From NCBI GenBank assembly GCA_036435485.1, contig CM071599.1:4986803-5050802 (forward strand): a DNA stretch of 64,000 bases. Reading direction: 5' to 3'. Numbering within the stretch: position 1 is the first letter of the stretch; each line of letters begins with the position of its first letter. Positions 47,551 to 60,107 of this stretch are shown piece by piece. Source of the DNA: Saposhnikovia divaricata (lineage: Eukaryota > Streptophyta > Magnoliopsida > Apiales > Apiaceae). The position numbers were made by a program, and so were the translations under genes. Under the pieces are notes generated by a model. That model was given only the letters and a program-made list of their open reading frames with translations, did no database searches and was not told the DNA's origin.

Positions 47551-50260
47551 TTGTTAAAAATCAAGTCGGACCATTTTTGTGGATATTTTTATATATTTTG
47601 TTCCTATGGGTTATTGGAATTCAACGAAATTTTATTTGACGCAATTCAGACCTGAATCGGAGCTGATATAATCGAAACTTGATTTTTGGATAATCCTCAA
47701 AGGGGTTAGTACACGGGATATTGTTAAAAATCGAGTCGGACCATTTTCTGGATATTTTTACATATTTTGTTCTTATGGGTTATTGGAATGCAATGAAATT
47801 TTATTTGGTGTCGTTCGGACTTGAATCGAAGCCGATATGATCGAAACTCGGTTTTCGGATAATCCTCAAAGGGGTTAGTACACGGGATATTGTTAAAAAT
47901 CGAGTCGGACCATTTTCTGGATATTTTTACATATTTTGTTCCTATGGGTTATTGGAATTCAACAAAATTTTATTTGACGCAGTTCGGACCGGAATCGGAG
48001 CTGATATGATCGAAACTCGGTTTTCGGAAAATTCTCAAAGGGGTTAGTACACGGGATATTGTTGAAAATCAAGTCGGACCATTTTTGTGGATATTTTTAT
48101 ATATTTTGTTCCTATGGGTTATTGGAATTCAATGAAATTTTATTTGGTGTCGTTCGGACTTGAATCGAAGCCGATATGATCGAAACTCGGTTTTCGGATA
48201 ATCCTCAAAGGGGTTAGTACACGGGATATTGTTAAAAATCGAGTCGGACCATTTTCTGGATATTTTTACATATTTTGTTCCTATGGGTTATTGGAATTCA
48301 ACAAAATTTTATTTGACGCAGTTCGGACCGGAATCGGAGCTGATATGATCGAAACTCGGTTTTCGGAAAATTCTCAAAGGGGTTAGTACACGGGATATTG
48401 TTGAAAATCAAGTCGGACCATTTTTGTGGATATTTTTATATATTTTGTTCCTATGGGTTATTGGAATTCAACGAAATTTTATTTGACGCAATTCAGACCT
48501 GAATCGGAGCTGATATAATCGAAACTTGATTTTTGGATAATCCTCAAAGGGGTTAGTACACGGGATATTGTTAAAAATCGAGTCGGACCATTTTCTGGAT
48601 ATTTTTACATATTTTGTTCCTATGGGTTATTGGAATTCAACCAAATTTTATTTGACGCAGTTCGGATCGGAATCGGAGCTGATATGATCGAAACTCGGTT
48701 TTCGGAAAATTCTCAAAGGGGTTAGTACACGGGATATTGTTAAAAATCAAGTCGGACCATTTTCTGGATATTTTTACATATTTTGTTCCTATGGGTTATT
48801 GGAATTCAACAAAATTTTATTTGACACAGTTCGGACCGGAATCAGAGCTGATATGATCGAAACTCGGTTTTCGGAAAATTCTCAAGGGGGTTAGTACACG
48901 GGATATTGTTAAAAATCAAGTCGGACCATTTTTGTGGATATTTTTATATATTTTGTTCCTATGGGTTATTGGAATTCAACGAAATTTTATTTGACGCAAT
49001 TCAGACCTGAATCGGAGCTGATATAATCGAAACTTGATTTTTGGATAATCCTCAAAGGGGTTAGTACACGGGATATTGTTAAAAATCGAGTCGGACCATT
49101 TTCTGGATATTTTTACATATTTTGTTCTTATGGGTTATTGGAATGCAATGAAATTTTATTTGGTGTCGTTCGGACTTGAATCGAAGCCGATATGATCGAA
49201 ACTCGGTTTTCGGATAATCCTCAAAGGGGTTAGTACACGGGATATTGTTAAAAATCGAGTCGGACCATTTTCTGGATATTTTTACATATTTTGTTCCTAT
49301 GGGTTATTGGAATTCAACAAAATTTTATTTGACGCAGTTCGGACCGGAATCGGAGCTGATATGATCGAAACTCGGTTTTCGGAAAATTCTCAAAGGGGTT
49401 AGTACACGGGATATTGTTGAAAATCAAGTCGGACCATTTTTGTGGATATTTTTATATATTTTGTTCCTATGGGTTATTGGAATTCAATGAAATTTTATTT
49501 GGTGTCGTTCGGACTTGAATCGAAGCCGATATGATCGAAACTCGGTTTTCGGATAATCCTCAAAGGGGTTAGTACACGGGATATTGTTAAAAATCGAGTC
49601 GGACCATTTTCTGGATATTTTTACATATTTTGTTCCTATGGGTTATTGGAATTCAACAAAATTTTATTTGACGCAGTTCGGACCGGAATCGGAGCTGATA
49701 TGATCGAAACTCGGTTTTCGGAAAATTCTCAAAGGGGTTAGTACACGGGATATTGTTGAAAATCAAGTCGGACCATTTTTGTGGATATTTTTATATATTT
49801 TGTTCCTATGGGTTATTGGAATTCAACGAAATTTTATTTGACGCAATTCAGACCTGAATCGGAGCTGATATAATCGAAACTTGATTTTTGGATAATCCTC
49901 AAAGGGGTTAGTACACGGGATATTGTTAAAAATCGAGTCGGACCATTTTCTGGATATTTTTACATATTTTGTTCCTATGGGTTATTGGAATTCAACCAAA
50001 TTTTATTTGACGCAGTTCGGATCGGAATCGGAGCTGATATGATCGAAACTCGGTTTTCGGAAAATTCTCAAAGGGGTTAGTACACGGGATATTGTTAAAA
50101 ATCAAGTCGGACCATTTTCTGGATATTTTTACATATTTTGTTCCTATGGGTTATTGGAATTCAACAAAATTTTATTTGACACAGTTCGGACCGGAATCAG
50201 AGCTGATATGATCGAAACTCGGTTTTCGGAAAATTCTCAAGGGGGTTAGTACACGGGATA
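47551..50260 (+). repeat. Two tandem eight-monomer units (1355 bp each)
   Basis: D' (G/B hybrid) C B C D' H I at 47551-48905 and again at 48906-50260. Both contain TTGTTGAAAATC starts and GACACAGTTC in I. The module is the interior of segment T (32827), doubled, with the E monomer left at 47382 on its left and E' at 50261 on its right. Confidence 0.88.
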
Positions 50261-52627
50261 TTGTTAAAAATCAAGTCGGACCATTTTGTGGATATTTTTA
50301 CATATTTTGTTCCTATGGGTTATTGGAATTCAACGAAATTTTATTTGACGCAGTTCGGACCGGAAGCGGAGCTGATATTATCGAAACTCGGTTTTCGAAA
50401 AATTCTCATGGGGGTTAGTACACGGGATATTGTTAAAAATCAAGTCGGACCATTTTGTGGATATTTTTACATATTTTTTCCTATGGGTTATTGGAATTCA
50501 ACGAAATTTTATTTCACGCAATTCAGACCTGAATCGGAGCTGATATAATCGAAACTCGATTTTTGGATAATCCTCAAATGGGTTAGTACACGGGATATTG
50601 TTAAAAATCGAGTCGGACCATTTTCTGGATATTTTTACATATTTTGTTCTTATGGGTTATTGGAATGCAATGAAATTTTATTTGACGAAATTTGGACCTG
50701 AATCGGAGCTGATATGATCGAAACTCGGTTTTCGGATAATCCTCAAAGGGGTTAGTACACGGGATATTGTTAAAAATCGAGTCGGACCATTTTCTGGATA
50801 TTTTTACATATTTTGTTCCTATGGGTTATTGGAATTCAACAAAATTTTATTTGACGCAGTTCGGACCGGAATCGGAGCTGATATGATCGAAACTCGGTTT
50901 TCGGAAAATTCTCAAAGGGGTTAGTACACGGGATATTGTTGAAAATCAAGTCGGACCATTTTTGTGGATATTTTTATATATTTTGTTCCTATGGGTTATT
51001 GGAATTCAACGAAATTTTATTTGACGCAATTCAGACCTGAATCGGAGCTGATATAATCGAAACTTGATTTTTGGATAATCCTCAAAGGGGTTAGTACACG
51101 GGATATTGTTAAAAATCGAGTCGGACCATTTTCTGGATATTTTTACATATTTTGTTCCTATGGGTTATTGGAATTCAACCAAATTTTATTTGACGCAGTT
51201 CGGATCGGAATCGGAGCTGATATGATCGAAACTCGGTTTTCGGAAAATTCTCAAAGGGGTTAGTACACGGGATATTGTTAAAAATCAAGTCGGACCATTT
51301 TCTGGATATTTTTACATATTTTGTTCCTATGGGTTATTGGAATTCAACAAAATTTTATTTGACACAGTTCGGACCGGAATCAGAGCTGATATGATCGAAA
51401 CTCGGTTTTCGGAAAATTCTCAAGGGGGTTAGTACACGGGATATTGTTAAAAATCAAGTCGGACCATTTTGTGGATATTTTTACATATTTTGTTCCTATG
51501 GGTTATTGGAATTCAACGAAATTTTATTTGACGCAGTTCGGACCGGAAGCGGAGCTGATATTATCGAAACTCGGTTTTCGAAAAATTCTCATGGGGGTTA
51601 GTACACGGGATATTGTTAAAAATCAAGTCGGACCATTTTGTGGATATTTTTACATATTTTTTCCTATGGGTTATTGGAATTCAACGAAATTTTATTTCAC
51701 GCAATTCAGACCTGAATCGGAGCTGATATAATCGAAACTCGATTTTTGGATAATCCTCAAATGGGTTAGTACACGGGATATTGTTAAAAATCGAGTCGGA
51801 CCATTTTCTGGATATTTTTACATATTTTGTTCTTATGGGTTATTGGAATGCAATGAAATTTTATTTGGTGCAGTTCGGACTTGAATCGGTGCTGAAATGA
51901 TCGAAACTCGGTTTTCGGATAATCCTCAAAGGGGTTAGTACACGAGATATTGTTAAAAATTGAGTCGGACCATTTTCTGGATATTTTTACATATTTTGTT
52001 CCTATGGATTATTGGAATTCAACAAAATTTTATTTGACGGAGTTCGGATCGGAATCGGAGCTGATATGATCGAAACTCGGTTTTCGGAAAATTCTCAAAG
52101 GGGTTAGTACACGGGATATTGTTAAAAATCAAGTCGGACCATTTTTGTGGATATTTTTATATATTTTGTTCATATGGGTTATTGGAATTCAATGAAATTT
52201 TATTTGGTGTCGTTCGGACTTGAATCGAAGCCGATATGATCGAAACTCGGTTTTCGGATAATCCTCAAAGGGGTTAGTACACGGGATATTGTTAAAAATC
52301 GAGTCGGACCATTTTCTGGATATTTTTACATATTTTGTTCCTATGGGTTATTGGAATTCAACAAAATTTTATTTGACGCAGTTCGGACCGGAATCGGAGC
52401 TGATATGATCGAAACTCGGTTTTCGGAAAATTCTCAAAGGGGTTAGTACACGGGATATTGTTAAAAATCAAGTCGGACCATTTTTGTGGATATTTTTATA
52501 TATTTTTTTCCTATGGGTTATTGGAATTCAACGAAATTTTATTTGACGCAATTCAGACCTGAATCGGAGCTGATATAATCGAAACTTGATTTTTGGATAA
52601 TCCTCAAAGGGGTTAGTACACGGGATA
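50261..52627 (+). repeat. Two seven-mers starting E' F' (1183 and 1184 bp)
   Basis: 50261-51443 is E' F' (G/Y hybrid) C D' H I; 51444-52627 is E' F' G' A B C D'. Both E' copies have TTTTCGAAAAATTC and both F' copies lack bases before CCTATGG. The second matches 34351-35534 at offset 17093, including CTATGGATTATT and TTGTTCATATGG. Confidence 0.87.
50598..50766 (+). repeat. Hybrid monomer G-head/Y-like tail inside the core
   Basis: The head is type G (TCTTATGGG, GGAATGCAATG). The middle reads GACGAAATTTGGACCTGAATCGG with GATATGATCG, which I otherwise see only in Y monomers of the divergent blocks. The switch falls in the shared AAATTTTATTTG stretch. Confidence 0.82.
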
Positions 52628-55600
52628 TTGTTAAAAATTGAGTCGGACCATTTTCTGGATATTTTTACATATTTTGTTCCTATGGGTTATTGGAATTCAA
52701 CGAAATTTTATTTGACGCAGTTCGGACCGGAAGCGGAGCTGATATTATCGAAACTCGGTTTTCGGAAAATTCTCATGGGGGTTAGTACACGGGATATTGT
52801 TAAAAATCAAGTCGGACCATTTTGTGGATATTTTTACATATTTTTTTCCTATGGGTTATTGGAATTCAACGAAATTTTATTTCACGCAATTCAGACCTGA
52901 ATCGGAGCTGATATAATCGAAACTCGATTTTTGGATAATCCTCAAATGGGTTAGTACACGGGATATTGTTAAAAATCGAGTCGGACCATTTTCTGGATAT
53001 TTTTACATATTTTGTTCTTATGGGTTATTGGAATGCAATGAAATTTTATTTGGTGCAGTTTGGACCTGAATCGGTGCTGAAATGACCGAAACTCGGTTTT
53101 CGGATAATCCTCAAAGGGGTTAGTACACGAGATATTGTTAAAAATTGAGTCGAACCATTTTTTGGATATTTTTACATATTTTGTTCCTATGGGTTATTGG
53201 AATTCAACAAAATTTTATTTGACGGAGTTCGGATCGGAATCGGAGCTGATATGATCGAAACTCGGTTTTCGGAAAATTCTCAAAGGGGTTAGTACACGGG
53301 ATATTGTTAAAAATCAAGTCGGACCATTTTTGTGGATATTTTTATATATTTTGTTCCTATGGGTTATTGGAATTCAATGAAATTTTATTTGGTGTCGTTC
53401 GGACTTGAATCGAAGCCGATATAATCGAAACTCGGTTTTCGGATAATCCTCAAAGGGGTTAGTACACGGGATATTGTTAAAAATCGAGTCGGACCATTTT
53501 CTGGATATTTTTACATATTTTGTTCCTATGGGTTATTGGAATTCAACAAAATTTTATTTGACGCAGTTCGGACCGGAATCGGAGCTGATATGATCGAAAC
53601 TCGGTTTTCGGAAAATTCTCAAAGGGGTTAGTACACAAGATATTGTTAAAAATCAAGTCGGACCATTTTTGTGGTTATTTTTATATATTTTGTTCCTATG
53701 GGTTATTGGAATTCAACGAAATTTTATTTGACGCAATTCAGACCTGAATCGGAGCTGATATAATCGAAACTTGATTTTTGGATAATCCTCAAAGGGGTTA
53801 GTACACGGGATATTGTTAAAAATCGAGTCGGACCATTTTCTGGATATTTTTACATATTTTGTTCCTATGGGTTATTGGAATTCAACCAAATTTTATTTGA
53901 CGCAGTTCGGATCGGAATCGGAGCTGATATGATCGAAACTCGGTTTTCGGAAAATTCTCAAAGGGGTTAGTACACGGGATATTGTTAAAAATCAAGTCGG
54001 ACCATTTTCTGGATATTTTTACATATTTTGTTCCTATGGGTTATTGGAATTCAACAAAATTTTATTTGACGCAGTTCAGACCGGAATCAGAGCTGATATG
54101 ATCGAAACTCGGTTTTCGGAAAATTCTCAAGGAGGTTAGTACACGGGATATTGTTAAAAATCAAGTCGGACCATTTTTGTGGATATTTTTATATATTTTG
54201 TTCCTATGGGTTATTGGAATTCAATGAAATTTTATTTGGTGTCGTTCGGACTTGAATCGAAGCCGATATGATCGAAACTCGGTTTTTGGATAATCCTCAA
54301 AGGGGTTAGTACACGGGATATTGTTAAAAATCGAGTCGGACCATTTTCTGGATATTTTTACATATTATGTTCCTATGGGTTATTGGAATTCAACAAAATT
54401 TTATTTGACGCAGTTCGGACCGGAATCGGAGCTGATATGATCGAAACTCGGTTTTCGGAAAATTCTCAAAGGGGTTAGTACACGGGATATTGTTAAAAAT
54501 CAAGTCGGACCATTTTGTGGATATTTTTATATATTTTGTTCCTATGGGTTATTGGAATTCAACGGAATTTTATTTGACGCAATTCAGACCTGAATCGGAG
54601 CTGATATAATCGAAACTTGATTTTTGGATAATCCTCAAAGGGGTTAGTACACGGGATATTGTTAAAAATCGAGTCGGACCATTTTCTGGATATTTTTACA
54701 TATTTTGTTCCTATGGGTTATTGGAATTCAACGAAATTTTATTTGACGCAGTTCGGACCGGAAGCGGAGCTGATATTATCGAAACTCGGTTTTCGGAAAA
54801 TTCTCATGGGGGTTAGTACACGGGATATTGTTAAAAATCAAGTCGGACCATTTTGTGGATATTTTTACATATTTTTTTCCTATGGGTTATTGGAATTCAA
54901 CGAAATTTTATTTCACGCAATTCAGACCTGAATCGGAGCTGATATAATCGAAACTCGATTTTTGGATAATCCTCAAATGGGTTAGTACACGGGATATTGT
55001 TAAAAATCGAGTCGGACCATTTTCTGGATATTTTTACATATTTTGTTCTTATGGGTTATTGGAATGCAATGAAATTTTATTTGGTGCAGTTTGGACCTGA
55101 ATCGGTGCTGAAATGACCGAAACTCGGTTTTCGGATAATCCTCAAAGGGGTTAGTACACGAGATATTGTTAAAAATTGAGTCGAACCATTTTCTAGATAT
55201 TTTTACATATTTTGTTCCTATGGGTTATTGGAATTCAACAAAATTTTATTTGACGGAGTTCGGATCGGAATCGGAGCTGATATGATCGAAACTCGGTTTT
55301 CGGAAAATTCTCAAAGGGGTTAGTACACGGGATATTGTTAAAAATCAAGTCGGACCATTTTTGTGGATATTTTTATATATTTTGTTCCTATGGGTTATTG
55401 GAATTCAATGAAATTTTATTTGGTGTCGTTCGGACTTGAATCGAAGCCGATATGATCGAAACTCGGTTTTCGGATAATCCTCAAAGGGGTTAGTACACGG
55501 GATATTGTTAAAAATCGAGTCGGACCATTTTCTGGATATTTTTACATATTTTGTTCCTATGGGTTATTGGAATTCAACAAAATTTTATTTGACGCAGTTC

Positions 55601-57365
55601 GGACCGGAATCGGAGCTGATATGATCGAAACTCGGTTTTCGGAAAATTCTCAAAGGGGTTAGTACACGGGATATTGTTAAAAATCAAGTCGGACCATTTT
55701 GTGGATATTTTTATATATTTTGTTCCTATGGGTTATTGGAATTCAACGGAATTTTATTTGACGCAATTCAGACCTGAATCGGAGCTGATATAATCGAAAC
55801 TTGATTTTTGGATAATCCTCAAAGGGGTTAGTACACGGGATATTGTTAAAAATCGAGTCGGACCATTTTCTGGATATTTTTACATATTTTGTTCCTATGG
55901 GTTATTGGAATTCAACGAAATTTTATTTGACGCAGTTCGGACCGGAAGCGGAGCTGATATTATCGAAACTCGGTTTTCGGAAAATTCTCAAGGGGGTTAG
56001 TACACGGGATATTGTTAAAAATCAAGTCGGACCATTTTTGTGGATATTTTTATATATTTTGTTCCTATGGGTTATTGGAATTCAACGAAATTTTATTTGA
56101 CGCAATTCAGACCTGAATCGGAGCTGATATAATCGAAACTTGATTTTTGGATAATCCTCAAAGGGGTTAGTACACGGGATATTGTTAAAAATCGAGTCGG
56201 ACCATTTTCTGGATATTTTTACATATTTTGTTCTTATGGGTTATTGGAATGCAATGAAATTTTATTTGGTGTCGTTCGGACTTGAATCGAAGCCGATATG
56301 ATCGAAACTCGGTTTTCGGATAATCCTCAAAGGGGTTAGTACACGGGATATTGTTAAAAATCGAGTCGGACCATTTTCTGGATATTTTTACATATTTTGT
56401 TCCTATGGGTTATTGGAATTCAACAAAATTTTATTTGACGCAGTTCGGACCGGAATCGGAGCTGATATGATCGAAACTCGGTTTTCGGAAAATTCTCAAA
56501 GGGGTTAGTACACGGGATATTGTTAAAAATCGAGTCGGACCATTTTCTGGATATTTTTACATATTTTGTTCTTATGGGTTATTGGAATGCAATGAAATTT
56601 TATTTGGTGCAGTTCGGACTTGAATCGGTGCTGAAATGATCGAAACTCGGTTTTCGGATAATCCTCAAAGGGGTTAGTACACGAGATATTGTTAAAAATT
56701 GAGTCGGACCATTTTCTGGATATTTTTACATATTTTGTTCCTATGGGTTATTGGAATTCAACAAAATTTTATTTGACGGAGTTCGGATCGGAATCGGAGC
56801 TGATATGATCGAAACTCGGTTTTCGGAAAATTCTCAAAGGGGTTAGTACACGGGATATTGTTAAAAATCAAGTCGGACCATTTTTGTGGATATTTTATAT
56901 ATTTTGTTCATATGGGTTATTGGAATTCAATGAAATTTTATTTGGTGTCGTTCGGACTTGAATCGAAGCCGATATGATCGAAACTCGGTTTTCGGATAAT
57001 CCTCAAAGGGGTTAGTACACGGGATATTGTTAAAAATCGAGTCGGACCATTTTCTGGATATTTTTACATATTTTGTTCCTATGGGTTATTGGAATTCAAC
57101 AAAATTTTATTTGACGCAGTTCGGACCGGAATCGGAGCTGATATGATCGAAACTCGGTTTTCGGAATATTCTCAAAGGGGTTAGTACACGGGATATTGTT
57201 AAAAATCAAGTCGGACCATTTTTGTGGATATTTTTATATATTTTTTTCCTATGGGTTATTGGAATTCAACGAAATTTTATTTGACGCAATTCAGACATGA
57301 ATCGGAGCGGATATAATCGAAACTTGATTTTTGGATAATCCTCAAAGGGGTTAGTACACGGGATA
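52628..57365 (+). repeat. Right end of the core: copy of 36720-40080, then mixed monomers
   Basis: 52628-54658 copies 36720-38750 and 54659-55842 copies 38751-39934 (offset 15908), sharing GCAGTTCAGACC in I and CTCAAGGAGG. Then come E D' G/B C G' A B C D'. The last monomers accumulate unusual changes: GGATATTTTATAT (a lost T near 56890), GGAATATTCTC near 57166, ACATGAATCGGAGCGG near 57295. The core ends at the X monomer at 57366. Confidence 0.85.
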
Positions 57366-58055
57366 TTGTTAAAAATCGAGTCGGACCATTTTCTGGATAT
57401 TTTTACGTATTTAGTTCTTATGGGTTATTGGAATGCAATGAAATTTTATTTGGTGAAGTTTGGACCTGAATCGGGGCTGAAATGACCGAAACTCGGTTTT
57501 CGGATAATCCTAAATAGGTGTTAGTACACGAGATATTGTTAAAAATTGAGTCGAACCAGTTTAGGGATATTTTTACATATTTTGTTCTTATGGATTATTG
57601 GAATTCAATGAAATTTTATTTGACGAAATTTGGACCTGAATCGGAGCAGATATGATCGAAACTCGGTTTTCCGATAATCATAAATAAGTGTTTGCACACG
57701 AGATATTGTTAAAAATCGAGTCGGTCCATTTTGTGGATATTTTTACATATTTTGTTCCTATGGTTTATTGGAATACAACGAAATTTTATTTGACGCATTT
57801 CGGACCGGAATTGGATGAGATATGATCGAAACTTGGTTTTTGGAACCATGAACCCTAAACCCCAAAGGGGGTTAGTACACGGGATATTGTTAAAAATCAA
57901 GTCGGACCATTTTGTGGACATTTTTACATATTTTTTTCCTATGGGTTATTGGAATTCAACGAAATTTTATTTGACGCAATTCAGACCTGAATCGGAGCTG
58001 ATATAATCGAAACTCGATTTTTGTATAATCCTCAAATGGGTTAGTACACGGGATA
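57366..58055 (+). repeat. Divergent four-monomer block X-Y-Z-F (right copy)
   Basis: X 57366, Y 57536, Z 57706 (181 bp, telomere-like motif) and F-like 57887. It corresponds to 1525-2214 base for base over most of its length, including CCGATAATC, AAATAAGTGTTTGC and CTTGGTTTTTGG. Differences include GGAATTGGATGAG here for GGAATCGGAGCTG. The preceding G-A-B-C-D' order (56520-57365) is also shared with 678-1524. Confidence 0.9.
57853..57863 (+). repeat. Telomere-like CCCTAAACCCC in Z monomer
   Basis: Same motif in the right-hand X-Y-Z-F block, about 55.84 kb from the left copy. Confidence 0.75.
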
Positions 58056-58541
58056 TTGTTAAAAATCGAGTCGGACCATTTTCTGGATATTTTTACATAT
58101 TTTGTTCTTATGGGTTATTGGAATGCAATGAAATTTTATTTGGTGCAGTTTGGACCTGAATCGGTGCTGAAATGACCGAAACTCGGTTTTCGGATAATCC
58201 TCAAAGGGGTTAGTACACGAGATATTGTTAAAAATTGAGTCGAACCAGTTTAGGGATATTTTTATGTATTTTGTTCCTATGGGTTATTGGAATTCAATGA
58301 AATTTTATTTGACGAAATTTGGACCTGAATCGGAGCTGATATGATCGAAACTCGGTTTTCGGATAATCCTAAATAGGTGTTTGCACACGAGATATTGTTA
58401 AAAATCGAGTCGGTCCATTTTGTGGATATTTTTACATATTTTGTTCCTATGGTTTATTGGAATACAACGAAATTTTATTTGACGCATTTCGGACTGGAAT
58501 CGGAGCTGATATGATCGAAACTCGGTTTTTGGAACCATGAA

Positions 58542-58552
58542 CCCTAAACCCC
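58542..58552 (+). repeat. Telomere-like CCCTAAACCCC in Z monomer
   Basis: First six-mer copy. Followed by AAAAGGGTTAG rather than AAAGGGGTTAG. Confidence 0.75.
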
Positions 58553-59567
58553 AAAAGGGTTAGTACACGGGATATCGTTAAAAATCAAGTTGGACCGTTT
58601 TGTGGATATTTTTATATATTTTGTTCCTATGAGTTATTGGAATTCAATGAAATTTTATTTGGTGCCGTTCGGACTTGAATCGAAGCTGATATGATCGAAA
58701 CTCGGTTTTCAGATAATCCTCAAAGGGGTTAGTACACGGGATATTGTTAAAAATTGAGTCGGACCATTTTCTGGATATTTTTACATATTTTGTTCCTATG
58801 GGTTATTGGAATTCAACGAAATTTTATTTGACGCAGTTCGGACCGGAATCGGAGCTGATATGATCGAAACTCGGCTTTCGGAAAATTCTCAAAGGGGTTA
58901 GTACACGGGATATCGTTAAAAATCAAGTTGGACCATTTTGTGGATATTTTTATATATTTTGTTCCTATGGGTTATTGAAATTCAATGAAATTTTATTTGG
59001 TGCCGTTCGGACTTGAATCGAAGCTGATATGAACGAAACTCGGTTTTCGGATAATCCTCAAAGGGGTTAGTACACGGGATATTGTTAAAAATCGAGTCGG
59101 TCCATTTTCTAGATATTTTTACATATTTTGTTCTTATGGGTTATTGGAATGCAATGAAATTTTATTTGGTGCAGTTTGGACCTGAATCGGTGCTGAAATG
59201 ACCGAAACTCGGTTTTCGGATAATCCTCAAAGGGGTTAGTACACGAGATATTGTTAAAAATTGAGTCGAACCAGTTTAGGGATATTTTTTTGTATTTTGT
59301 TCCTATGTGTTATTGGAATTCAATGAAATTTTATTTGACGAAATTTGGACCTGAATCGGAGCTGATATGATCGAAACTCGGTTTTTGGATAATCCTAAAT
59401 AGGTGTTTGCACACGAGATATTGTTAAAAATCGATTCGGTCCATTTTGTGGATATTTTTACATATTTTGTTCCTATGGTTTATTGGAATACAACGAAATT
59501 TTATTTGACGCATTTCGGACTGGAATCGGAGCTGATATGATCGAAACTCGGTTTTTGGAACCATGAA

Positions 59568-59578
59568 CCCTAAACCCC
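59568..59578 (+). repeat. Telomere-like CCCTAAACCCC in Z monomer
   Basis: Second six-mer copy, 1026 bases after the previous site. Followed by GTACATGGGATATCG. Confidence 0.75.
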
Positions 59579-60107
59579 AAAGGGGTTAGTACATGGGATA
59601 TCGTTAAAAATCAAGTTGGACCATTTTGTGGATTTTTTTATATATTTTGTTCCTATGAATTATTGGAATTCAATGAAATTTTATTTGGTGCCGTTCGGAC
59701 TTGAATCGAAGCTGATATGATCGAAACTCGGTTTTCAGATAATCCTCAAAGGGGTTAGTACACGGGATATTGTTAAAAATCGAGTCGGACCATTTTCTGG
59801 ATATTTTTACATATTTTGTTCCTATGGGTTATTGGAATTCAACGAAATTTTATTTGACGCAGTTCGGACCGGAATCGGAGCTGATATGATCGAAACTCGG
59901 CTTTCGGAAAATTCTCAAAGGGGTTAGTACACGGGATATCGTTAAAAATAAAGTTGGACCATTTTGTGGATATTTTTATATATTTTGTTCCTATGGGTTA
60001 TTGAAATTCAATGAAATTTTATTTGGTGCCGTTCGGACTTGAATCGAAGCTGATATGAACGAAACTCGGTTTTCGGATAATCCTCAAAGGGGTTAGTACA
60101 CGGGATA

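Larger units (their letters stand above)
2215..57365 (+). repeat. Homogenised higher-order core of the array
   Basis: About 326 monomers are almost all assignable to types A-I in recurring order. The basic order is A-B-C-D-E-F-G (about 1184 bp), with modules such as D'-H-I-B-C inserted or removed to give 5-, 8-, 12-, 14- and 17-monomer units. Copies of the same type differ at few bases across tens of kilobases, while neighbouring types differ at many sites. That is the hallmark of a higher-order repeat. No Y, Z or W monomer and no CCCTAAACCCC motif was seen inside this stretch, apart from one Y-like half monomer at 50598. Confidence 0.93.
58225..60107 (+). repeat. Six-monomer flank repeat Y-Z-W-V-W'-G, copies 1 and 2
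   Basis: 58225-59250 is a full 1026-bp unit with monomers at 58225 (Y, 170), 58395 (Z, 180), 58575 (W), 58744 (V), 58913 (W') and 59082 (G-like). 59251-60107 repeats Y Z W V W' and then switches to a C-like monomer. W and W' begin TCGTTAAAAATCAAG and have GGTGCCGTTCGG and GAAGCTG. V has ACTCGGCTTTCGG. W' has GTTATTGAAATTC and GATATGAACG. None of these is seen in the core. Confidence 0.92.

Noticed and set aside
341..55842. Dozens of 85-95-residue open frames beginning Met-Leu-Lys-Ile and resembling a protein family
   Set aside because: They start at TTG, not ATG, within TTGTTAAAAAT. The period of 169 is one more than a multiple of three, so successive monomers are read in different frames. 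The same DNA segment appears as different peptides, and the pattern is fully explained by the repeat.
8472..57365. Long-range duplications as assembly artefacts
   Set aside because: Not fully excludable. Most copy pairs carry their own private differences as well as shared ones, which is unlike simple assembly duplication. The near-identical 14-mers at 41459-46198 are the ones most in need of spanning reads.
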